Assembly (NCBI GenBank): GCA_916613615.1
Contig: OU744720.1
Span: 77,031,338-77,095,337, forward strand
DNA: 64,000 nt
Direction of reading: 5' to 3'
Source of the DNA: Steromphala cineraria
Taxonomy: Eukaryota; Mollusca; Gastropoda; Trochida; Trochidae
Of the stretch, positions 33,223 to 45,500 are shown in pieces (position 1 is the first letter of the stretch; each line of letters opens with the position of its first letter). A program made the position numbers and the translations under genes. Below the pieces are notes generated by a model. The model had not been told where the DNA came from, searched no databases, and saw only the letters and a list, made by a program, of their open reading frames with translations.

Positions 33223-35399
33223 TCAGCTCACTTCACATGTTAACTGAGATTTATGTGTGACGTCAACATCTGCAATTGGTAGAAACTTTGAGGGTCAAAA
33301 TCTGTGATTGGTAGAAACCTTGAGGAGATTTCAGATTGAACCGACAAGTTAAAGTGCAGGTCGCCTAAGAGCTGACACAGAAGAGGGGAGTTAAGCCCTG
33401 CAGGAAGGTTAAGAGATACATTCCTAGTACCGATATACATTACCATCTTTTTAAGGAATTACTAAATACTAATATATGATATTTGCATACTTTGGTTAAT
33501 TATCGGACAATTTATTATGTTGTTTTGACTAGTTAAGATGTTACAATGTCATCTGTTTTGAAGAAGGTGCTCTTTTTCAAATGTTTTAATTTCTCAAAAT
33601 TTCCAAAGATTGATATAAGGATCCTTTTATAAGATAAATTTTCATGGAAAAAATGGCAGCTAAAATTCAATGTGGAGATTGAAATAGATAGTACACATCC
33701 CAATAGTGCCTCTGTTAGTTCGGCTTAGATATGTTATCTGTAGCTTTGATATCCCCACCAGTCACTGTAGTTGTTTTAGAAATTGGCTGTTTCAACATAT
33801 CAAGGTTATTTTATAATTATCTTTGCTCTATATTAATAATTCATGTTCTTTAAAAAATTAACAAAATGTTGTTTTTTATATAACAATCAAAATCTACAAA
33901 TTCACAAATGATGAAGAATTAATAATTATAATAAAAGAGTAAAATTGAACTGAATGAAATATATTTATAAAGACAATGTTTCACATTATCACAACTTTTC
34001 ATGAGCTTACCTTGTCGCAAATTTATTACCTGTTTGTCTGCTAGATCATGTTTTTCAGTTCCAGCTGTTTGCTGAATTTATTTGTCTAATTTTAACTTAC
34101 CGGTAATAATATATTGACAAGTATGTGTTGTTGGCATGGCGAACCATAAAGTCAAAAGTGCAGTCTAATGTTTTTAACACATTCTACAAAACTACTGATG
34201 AAATATGTGGAAATAACATGAAATATTGATGTAACAGTGGAAGAGATTATCACCTAGTAAATTTCATGAACTTTATCAGCATTCCTAGTGTTCATAGAGT
34301 GGTATGTATGTAGTGAATGCGTCAAAGATTTGTTGTTTTCCTGCTTCATATTAAGTTGCTTGAACATGTACGATAAATTGTTCAGTGACATGTGCATCAT
34401 CATTGTATGATTTGCTCAAGTTTGTTGTTTAAATGATAGTTATAAATGTTAACGAAAGTCATTGTTTAATAAATACCTGTTGAAATATACATTTTCTTGT
34501 TAATTTGTACCCAATTGAAGTCAAAAAGTTGAATTTGAAAAGAATGCAAACTGAACCAAGATCAAAATTGTTTCAAATCTTAATATTAGTTACTAAAATA
34601 AAACAATAGGCACCAGCAGATGGCTTCATCAACCAGATATGTCTTCCTGTTCAATTTTAATGTTCAATGTAATCATATTGGTCTGTTAGCAAGTTTGCTA
34701 TCAATTGATAGTTGGAAAGTTTAAAAGCTTTTTAACAAGTATATCATTGCATCTCGATATGACAAAACAGTCATGTAATTTGACAACTGAATCACCATCA
34801 AGCAATCCATGCAAAACATATTTTGATTGGCAAAAGGTGAACGTGAAAATGCTCTTGTAGTCTGTCATCCAGACCACAAAGCAAAAATATTTAATTAATG
34901 ACCAACCAAGTCTAGAAAAGTATAGCAAGTCTAGATGGCTCAGCTTTAGGGTCTGTCCAAATCTGCAGAACAGTCGCAAAAGTGAGCCTGTTTTTATCAG
35001 TTGATCTTGAGCTGTCACTTGTTTTTAACAGCCCTGAAGTTGAAGCATCTTCGAGGCTCCATTTTGTTATTATACATGATTTGTTTAAAAATATTGTCAA
35101 TATTGAAAAAAATACTTCTGAGACTAAATGTTAGTCTAATGCTCTTGATGCAACAGTGATTGGATCAGCCATTTCTGTGGGGAGGAATGCATCTGTGGTA
35201 GTTGACAGTCAGAGAAGATTTGCACCAATATCCTTCCAGAAAGTTTAGTTATGTTTTCCTGAATATATCATTTGTTAATAATACATGGTTAACATATTTT
35301 TTTAAAAAGGACAAACACTATCTTACTGACATGTTGAGATCAAATCCTGAAAGCGATAGAATTTTTTATTTTGAGATTTGATGTCAGAAACATTACAGG
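33223..35399. other. Long AT-rich intergenic stretch, nothing recognised
   Basis: About 2.2 kb without a frame over 105 codons. The minus-strand frames near 34700-35100 have low-complexity composition and match no family that I know. Confidence 0.45.
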
Positions 35400-36070
35400 G
35401 CACAAAAATGAAAATCACAAATCTCAATATATAAGATCTTTATTGCTTCACTTCATTATAAGTTATACCATTCAGAGGCGGGGTGCAGGGGGGGAGGCGG
35501 ATATCTTCCCATGCACCCCGCCTCTTAATGGTATAACAAATTTATCTTACCGAATGTTTTTAACAAAACGCATATAATGCATAACTGCGTAAGTCCTTTT
35601 ACTATAGTTCGTTCAAAGCTACATATCGGTTGATCAAAAGTAATCAGCTTGATCATGTGTTCGAGGTAACATACATTGTACATTTCAAGACGCTCAATCT
35701 GCACGCATTTTTCATGCTTTTTATGTGCCGGGGTATAAATTATTTATCATCCCGCTCAAGAGGGTGATATCAGTATTTATCCAGGGTCACGTGGAAAAAT
35801 CAGAGATCGAGATTCTTACATGAGGTAGGATAATAGAGTATACATCTCAACAGACTCCGTTAATTATTCCGTCAGATTAGAATGTGACGTCATTAAAATC
35901 TAGCATATCAGCGAATTTGTTCTGTAAACCAGCAATCAAAGCTTACTGAATGACATCACAGGTCAGTCTGACGAATCAAGGAACGGAGCCTGATGAAATC
36001 TATATGTATACTCTAACGTAGTGAAGCAATATAGATCTTCATTTATTGAGATTGGAAAATCACATGATGG
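35400..36070. mobile_element. Nested foldback elements
   Basis: The outer arms, AATCTCAATATATAAGATC and TTTATTGCTTCAC at about 35420-35453, are mirrored at about 36019-36052. Inside, 35459-35545 is a hairpin (AGTTATACCATTCAGAGGCG and GGGTGCA), and a second pair (AGAGTATACAT near 35836, ATGTATACTCT near 36005) includes ACTCCGTT / AACGGAG. It looks like repeated insertion of MITEs into one another. Confidence 0.65.
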
Positions 36071-36595
36071 ATCAGGTTTAAAACAATGCATTTTCGTCTT
36101 GGGTGATTGTATTGCCTAGGAAGTGAAATCCCTGCTAGAGAAGAGGTTGACTAAAACAAATCCGCAAAAAAAGGGATGAAGATTTCATGTTACAGGATAC
36201 AGTATTTCGAGCTTTACTTGTAACTGAGTAACTAAGGAAGAAATGACCTCTATGGGGAGAAAATAAACACTTTACAAGTTGGCCCAATTATGTAAAATAA
36301 ATAAAAATTCACTGGCAAACAAAGTGATATATTGTTCATGTTTAATGATAAATGAATATGTACAAGTGCAATGGGTTTGCAGTCTTCCACTGACAACTGC
36401 CATGTGATCACATTTCCTTTGTGCTCTTCATGTTCAATAATCAGCCTCAAGTTGTTGGTATGGCAAATCCTTCTTCCTCTCACTTCTTCGTCTCACATTA
36501 TTTCAACAACAATTCAATACATATTATTCAATCCTTTTGCTTTCTATTGTTTTTCAAGAGTTGTCTTTAAAAAGTTATTTTGGTCAAACCACTAA

Positions 36596-39500
36596 TCATT
36601 CAATTTCTCCCAAGAATATCTTCTTGTCGCTTGAACAGGATAAAACTGGAATAAAGAAAATTAAATATATTGTCAAAAAAAACAAGAGTTTCCAAACATG
36701 TAATGTACTAAATCAATATAATGATACCTTATCAATATCATCTGAATAAGGAAAGATAAAATCAAACAATTCTAAACACATTTAAAAAAAACTCTGCTCA
36801 TTTATGGAATGTTACAGTGAAGACATGCCAGAGTCAAGTAATAGAAATAGCTATGAAATAGAGCAAGGCTTGAAAAGAGCTTTATCTAGACTTAGGACAG
36901 ATCTCTGCTAACTAATTAATTTATTAAACAGCATCTCACCAATGGGTTCATGTGGATGAAAGTCAACTTCATTGACGGAGCCTGCATGTCCTGGCAGCTT
37001 ATAGAGAATACGCCTCGTCGTCGTGTCCCACACATACACAAACCTGTCCCCAGACCCTGCCGCAACTTTGCTGCCATCAGCTGACCAGGCACAATTGAGG
37101 AGATTCTGGGCAAGAAAATGAAACAACTTCATACAAAGTATTTCTGGGGAAGATAATGAAACAACTTCATACAAAGTGATTCTTGGGAAGATAATGAAAC
37201 AACTTCATACAAAGTGATTGTAGGGAAGATAATGAAACAACTTCATACAAAGTGATTGTAGGGAAGATAATGAAACAACTTCATACAAAGTGATTGTAGG
37301 GAAGATAATGAAACAACTTCATACAAAGTGATTCTGGGGAACATAATGAAACAACTTCATACAAAGTGATTGTAGGGAAGATAATGAAACAACTTCATAC
37401 AAAGTGATTGTAGGGAAGATAATGAAACAACTTCATACAAAGTGATTGTAGGGAAGATAATGAAACAACTTCATACAAAGTGATTCTGGGGAAGATAATG
37501 AAACAACTTCATACAAAGTGATTGTAGGGAAGATAATGAAACAACTTCATACAAAGTGATTGTAGGGAAGATAATGAAACAACTTCATACAAAGTGTTTG
37601 TAGGGAAGATAATGAAACAACTTCATACAAAGTGATTGTAGGGAAGATAATGAAACCACTTCATACAAAGTGATTCTGGGGAAGATAATATAACAACTTC
37701 ATACAAAGTGATTCTGGGGAAGATAATGAAACAACTTCATACAAAGTGATTCTGGGGAACATAATGAAACAACTTCATACAAAGTGAAAGTGGAATGTGT
37801 CCATTAATACTACAAGGGCAATCATATCAGGGTTCATATTTTTCATATGATTCCCCAAGACATAACTTTTTCATTACGATGTCATGTTATTAATGTTTTG
37901 ATGTCATGTTTGACATTGATTTTTGCTGGGACTGGCAGTCTTTGTTTATGCTGAGTAGTATGTTTTGAGTATTTTCTTTAATTTTGCAACTATTGTTATG
38001 ACTAGAATATCATATTCTTGCCGATGACACACATCATTAAAGACACTTGTGACTAAATATCAGTATATCCCTTGCTCTTACATAAAAAAACTATGTCCGG
38101 AACTCTCATACAATATCTGACTTATGAAATCATTGTATAATGAAGCAACAAAGAACCTTTTCGAAAGTATGTTGATGTCCCTGGAAGATCTTCACACATC
38201 GTTCTTGTGGTGCAAATGGACGGACATCCCACACTCGCACTGTGAATCATGAAACAATAACAAAAAGAAATCGTGAGACATGAGCTCATTGTCATCTAAA
38301 GATCATGAGAGTCTGGTTATAATAGTACTCTTGGATTAAATTTATCATAGAATCAGCTATTAAATTAATATGTGATCAGGTTAGTTGATTCGACAAGGTA
38401 TTTGCAACCAGTCCGTTGTGAACATGATGAACACAATGCTATGATACCATGCTTTAGATATGTTGAGCCTCTGATATCTTTGTGTTGATAATAAGATGAT
38501 GAATTTGGTGAGATTCTCGATATAAACCACAATATACAAACACATGTTATCCATGGCTCAGATGTATTTGTGCTGATAAGAAGATGAATTTGGCGAGATT
38601 CTCTATATATAGTACAAGGTACATACATGTGTTATCCATGGCATTAGAGAGCATGTAAGAACCATCAGGGCTGATCTCCATCCCTGTGACTGTGTCGGAG
38701 TGACCGCGCATCCTGTACAGCACATCGTTCTTCCTCAGGTCCCAGACCTACAGTACACACATCTCTTGTATCAGACAAATCATCCTGTCTTAGGGTACGA
38801 ACGTTACACACATCTCTCTTGTATCAGACAAATCATCCTGTCTCAGGGTACGAACGTTACGCTAACTCCACTAATCTGTACCCTGGGCTCAGAAGCTAGA
38901 TTTGCTCGCGCGGCCCGACTTGGGATATAGCCAATCAAATCATTTTCTCGCCACCTTCTCGATAAAATTTCAACGAGAAAATGATTTGATTGGCTATATC
39001 CCAAGTCAGGCCGAGCGAGCAAATCTAGCTTCTGAGCCCAGAATACAGATTAGTGGAGTTAGCGTAATGTTCGTACCCTGAGACAGGATGCAGACAAATT
39101 TGTTAAAGATATGAAAGTTCTCCTGTCAAAAGAGAAGTGTAGCTGCTGCACGTGCAACAGTTTCCTTGTGCAAAGTAACATACATACAAGTTTGTTCTTA
39201 TCCATCTTGATGCCTTTCACTATGTCCCTACCAATTTGTTCTGTGTATCAAGCGCACAGCATATTTTATTATAATAAACCTACATATACACAACTAACTT
39301 ATTTTTCCTACATGTGCATGTAAATTGATTTGGAGCATAATCACAAAGCCAGCTATTTTAAATTGCTCAAACCGTTCCAAAGATGAAAATTGGTCAACAA
39401 GAATTTATCTTAGGCCACCTAAGGACACCTGGTTCTTGTCACCCATGCACGGAAATCAGCCAATAAAAAAAACCTGGCCGATCCCTTTGAATCGGACAAT

Positions 39501-42500
39501 CTAGTTAATATAAGTTGTTAGAATCGGTCAATCTAGTTAAAACTAGCTGTAATGTTTATGTCCAATAAGTCATACATTAAATTATTGATATTTATGCTCA
39601 TAATGTGTAACATGCAATATAAATCCTAACGACGCCCCATTCAAAGAATTCAGCCAGTTCTTATTCCATTGGTTGATTTCCGCGCATGCGCCACACGGAC
39701 CAGGTGGGTTAGTAGCTAGATGTAACGTGAAGACTTAGGGGACGTATACATTACAGCTTGTTTTAACTAGATTGATCTTAGGCAGCCTTTTCACATAAAC
39801 TTGCCCTTTGTGACATCCACATGTCAAAGTGAGGGACATGTCTAATAACCTCTCAATAGAAGTTAAGGGACAAACCTTTATTTCTACATATTGTCTGTGT
39901 AAGGACATAAACTCATTATCTCACAGCATTGAGATTTAGTTACACAAGCAGTAATGTGGACCTTGTTACAAGCTTATTAAGTGTTTTAACATTATATGAC
40001 ATATGCTTTGTACAGTTTTTTTTGTCGTTAGTATATATTAAACATGATATTCAACATGATTTCTAGTTTTAGTTACACAATCCCAATTGATTTTATTCAT
40101 TATCTCAGCCATAAACCATTGCTAATGGTATCAAGTGTCACTTCACTTAACCCTGAAATCTTTACAATTGATTCCATTTCAGAAACCACTTACAGCTACA
40201 CGAAGGAATGAAAGTATTCAAACCTTTATGTCGTTGTCGATTCCTCCTGAGAATATCTGTTCGGCCGTATCGTTGAAAGTGACAGCTGTGACCTGGTATG
40301 TGTTTTGAAATGTCTGAATCGTTCCTTTCTTCCTGGCATCCCACAGCTGCAACAAACAAAGACACATAGACAAACAACTACAAACTTCTAGCATCACAGG
40401 TAGATTTTGTAGAAATCCAGATAGTTTGTATCAACAAAATGCCCAACTGGTGATTCTGAATAGCAAGAACAGGTGCTGATGATGTTATATTCAATTTCAT
40501 GGCAGACCAACTATCAACCCTTGATGAATTAATTATGTATCCTTACTTATACATTACAACTTAACATATAGCATAAAAAAGGCACAAAAAAAAACAATTT
40601 CAGATTGGTTCAAATTTATACAGCAGGCATATATATGTGATAAATATAATTCATGTCGATATGCTATCTAGCCAAATGCAAAGTACCACACATTTACTTG
40701 AAAATTTATCAGCTAAACATTCAATCCTTTCATCCCAAAGAAACAGGTAACAAATACATTTTTGAGCATTATATCAGGCGTGTTTGGTTGAAAGGTTTTA
40801 AATAATAAAAGTTTACTTAAAGTGACAGTCCTATTGGGCTATATTTCCGTGGAAACAAAATTCAACTCACCCTGACAGTTCCATCATCACTGCCTGTGCA
40901 CACAAGCTGGGGCCCTCGCCGAGCTGGATTACAGGAGTTCACAAAGGTCTGGTGACCTTTCAACTTTCGTATGCGCGTTCCCACCTCTACATCCCATACG
41001 GAACCTGTTTTGTCTGTGGAAACTGTGAATAGCGTTCTGCAAGAAAATGCAAGGAATATCTAGACTTATTCTTTCATCGTCCACTACTTTATGACATTAA
41101 AGTCTATAAAATTTAACCTGCTCCAATAATTATGAATAGCGAAACATCAAAATAGCGATACAAAATTGTAAGATAGTCTTCTGCCACAGAATCTGAAAAT
41201 GCAATAAAATGCTAAGTTTTTTTTAACTAATGTACATACTGAGCCAATCATAAGAATTCAAACAAACTCTGGTATGATAATTTAATGGAAATGACTTGCA
41301 AAGGTTAAAAGCTATGTTGTGATTTGTCAGAAAATGCTTAGATTTTGCATGGAATTTTGTAAAGTTTTGACAAAAGAGATTGTTAATGATCATGAAAGTA
41401 AGATGACAAGCGGACGGGATGAGCTTTTATGGGGTAATGATGATAAACAAGGTATTGTCAAGTGAAAAAGATGTCCTCTATCTCCATGATAAAGCTGCGG
41501 TAATGTGATACAAAGTAAAACAATTTCCAAAAACATTAGAGTGAACATACCCTCCATCTGTTGAGAATTCAAGGTCCATTATTGCTCCTGTGTGTCCTTT
41601 CAGTACAGCGAAGTTTTCACATTCTCCATACACAGTCCAAAAAACTGAAGAAAACATTAAACAAACTAGTTGTTACATATCTGTCAATCAATAATTTTAG
41701 TTAAAACATTTGCTTCATCAGCGTATAGTATCCATGCATTCTGCTACATCAGCGTATAAGTCTCCGCGTCATGCTCCAACCTATCCCCTGATATCCTATG
41801 ATGTATTTACGTAATACTGTAAATCAAGTGATAGGCATTGCTTTTCTCTGTGACTATGCTATATTCTAGTTTTGTCCCTTCTACTTCAAGAGAGAGATTG
41901 AAGTAATTCAAGACCTCTTAAATATTCAGATTTCAGAATTGGTTGATGACAGTATTTGTCTACCCCGGTGCCTCTTTGAAAATCACATGACCAAAGTGAA
42001 CAAATTATTGTATCAACCTCACTTGAGGTTAATAACTGTCACATGTGTAGGAACTTCGTTGATAAAAGACTATCGTTCATATTTCACCTGTTGATGCCTT
42101 ATCTTGTATTGTACTAGAACTGAAGGTTAGTCTGTATTCATATTAGATATATCATGACTGAGCAGGTCAATCATACAACTATGAAACTATATTAAAGAGT
42201 AATATGAAAGTCTTTGTTTTCTTTCTTTTTTAACCATATTTTCAAAATGTCATTTTGTCCAGTAGGGGTGTAACAATATATCAAACTATCGACTTATTGC
42301 GATAGTTCTTGTGCTGATAGTCATTTCTTGAAACGATCAATAGTATTGATAACTCGTCTACCTATCGATAGTTTCGACATTTTAGTCACTTCAGTTGTTG
42401 AGTTCAATTTTAAAACATCATGTCTCTTAACATTTGGATTATTCTGGGATGCATTAAACAGATCGTTGAGAGCTAAAAGTGGCAACAAGAAGATACAGAC

Positions 42501-45500
42501 TACCTTCTTGTTGCCAATTTAAAATAACGACTTCACAAGTGCGGCCGAGTTTGAAATCATCACAGACAAAGCAGCAAACTCTGCCTTTCCTTTATTGATA
42601 AACCATCGCAATATACTTCGCAATAGACTATTGCTATCGGAATAGTGCCTTGATGGTCAATATAGTCACCATCTATGTTAAATCTTCCACATGATCAGTA
42701 AGTAATGCTATTTTGGATATTGATTAGATGGAACTTTATGTTTTAGATATTAATGTACTAATACATCATCAACATATATAATAACAGTTGAATCATAACA
42801 ATTTGAAAACTGAAAAATAGAGCCATTGGCTCTGTAGCTCATCAGGCATCATATCAAGTTTGCTTTATACAGGCCAGATGAGCTAAAAATGAAACTGATG
42901 TTACCTATTGCAAGAAAACCTCTAAAAAAATTACAAAACAAATGTAATGATTTCGGAATAAATTTCCTTACCCAAATGATTTATTATAATTCAACACTTT
43001 CTAGATCGCCAATATCAGACAGTGAAAGAAGTCCACAAATATCAAAGGAGAAATAAATTTGCCATAGACTGTCATCTAATGGAGAAAAATAGGTTTTAAA
43101 GATTGTGACCCCTGTGACCCTATTTGGGGTCATGGGGTCACGAAATCTACAATTTAGAATCCCCATTGGCCAAGGAGTCTGCACATATAATTTCAGCTCT
43201 CTAGACCTTTTGGAACTTGAGAAGAAGATGAAAATAATTTGTTAAGGTTGTGACCCCTGTGACCCTATTTGGGGTCACAGGGTCAACAAAGTTACAAATT
43301 AGAATCCCCATTGTCCAAGGAGTCTGCACATATCAATATTAACTCTCTAAACCTTTTGGAACTGGAGAAGAAGATGAGAATTGTTTTTTAAGGTTGTGAC
43401 CCCTGTGACCCTATTTGGGGTCATGGGGTCACGAAATCTACAATTAAGAATCCCGATTGGCCAAGGAGTCTGCACATATCATTTTCAACTCTATAGTCCT
43501 TTTAGTACTGGAGAAGAAGATGAAAATAGGTTTTTAAGGTTGTGACCCGGTCACAGGTTCACCAAAGTTACAAATTAGAATCCCCATTGACCAAGGAGTC
43601 TGCACATATCACTTTCAACTCTCTAGTCCTTTTAGAACTGGAGAAGAAGATGAAAATAGGTTTTTAAGGTTGTGACCCCTGTGACCCTATTTGGGGTCAT
43701 GGGGTCACGAAATCTACAATTTAGAATCCCCATTGGCCAAGGAGTCTGCACATATCCTTTTTAACTCTCTAGTCCTTTTCGAACTGGAGAAGAAGATGAA
43801 AATAGGTTTTTAAGGTTGTGACCCCTGTGACCCTATTTGGGGTCACAGGGTCACCAAAGTTACAAATTAGAATCCCCATTGGCCAAGGAGTCTGCACATA
43901 TCATTTTTAACTCTCTAGTCCTTCTGGAACTGGAGAAGAAGATGAAAATAGGTTTTTAAAGTTGTGACCCCTGTGATCCTATTTGTGTATGGTTCATGAA
44001 GAGAAGTCGAAAGTGTCAAAAGTTTAGGACGGACGGACGGACGGACGACGGGCTATGCCATAAGCCCATCTGGACTTTCAGTCCTGATGAGCTAAAAAAG
44101 GCTTGGTAAGGCAAAAAAAAGCAAAATTTCACTTACAAATCAGTCTATCAAATCCTGCAGAGGCCAAAATCTGTCCATCTGGAGAGAATTTACTGGTCAA
44201 TATTTCTCCTTCATGGCCGCTTAGTAGCATTATTGGCGCATCAAGACTGGAAGTTCTCGGCTGGCCCTGTAAAAAAAGATTATTGAAATTGTTCGTATTG
44301 TTAATGAATAGAATCATAGAAAGTATTTGATTGAGATTTAAGTCTGACAACCCCTCGAGAAATTTATGATTACTGTGTTTTGTCTCTTAAAGGGACCATT
44401 CGTGAGGGGTATTTTTTGTGGAAACGAAATTCAGGAGGACTTTCCTGTTCACACTCATATATGATTTTTACATTATAATTTCACACTTAATTTCTTTTAT
44501 GTTTGCAAGATAAGCGTTTTAGATGTGAAAGATTTGACAATAAATAAAGTGTATCGCTCAAAAAATAAAAACATCGTGAAATGAAGCCAATCATCAAATC
44601 TAAGATCGTGGAATGCATTACTACGACAAAATGCTGTCGTAACTGATAACTTTTATCATGAATTATTTGTAAATTTTCTCCTCTTCTATCAATCAAGTAG
44701 TTATTACTTAATTTTGTCAATGAATAAGCATATTACAGCACATTTGTTTTCTCGCAATGCTAACTTTTCAAAATGGCGGACGAAAGCAGCTCGAGTGGTG
44801 CCTTTAACCCTTATAGTGCCCGGCCTTTGACGCTATGCGCTCACGCAGTGCCGCTAACTTTTGGAGTAAACTCGAGATTTTGGTCATGGTTGACAAAAAA
44901 TGTCCCTGAGGCGTTATCTATGTCAGAAATTCATGAAATTTTAAGTGAAGAAAGCTGAGTTGTGTACCATTCAATCAATGTAATTTTAAATCATAAGTGA
45001 CAACAATAAAAATGAATTTAATCTAATTATAAACTTGAGAGACGTTTTTCATGCAAATGTTCAGCCGAGGAACGTTAGCATACCCTTGTTTCTTCGATTG
45101 TAATTAAATTGCTGTTATCTACAAAGTAATTAAATTGTCATTTATCAAGAAAGCGGATTTCAGTGATCACGTTGATGTGTTTACTTCCTACATGCGACCG
45201 ATTGTTTACGAAATAATACAAGTTATCTTTTTGTTTTCATTTGTTGAACATTGTTCGCCGTGACGTCATAGACAAACTAAGTGCAGTAAATGTGCGGTGC
45301 ACGCAAAATCCTTGCAATTTTTCCACAGCCGGTGCACATGACTGAATTTCCATCCACAGAAAGTTATGGATCCGATCTTGAAAATGATATAACTTTCGGA
45401 AACATTAGAGCTGAAATTATGTTGCTATCACAAGGTCGAAAACAAAAGCAGTTTCAAGCAGACAGAATCATGATTTGAGTCGCATTTTTGCAAGCGCATA

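Noticed and set aside
34701..35100. Minus-strand frames as a possible last exon of SNRNP40
   Set aside because: They lack the SSDK..LGEI ending; the true terminal exon was found at 36596-36645.
37102..37790. CRISPR-like regular repeats
   Set aside because: The units are contiguous with no unique spacers, and the genome is eukaryotic; it is a minisatellite.
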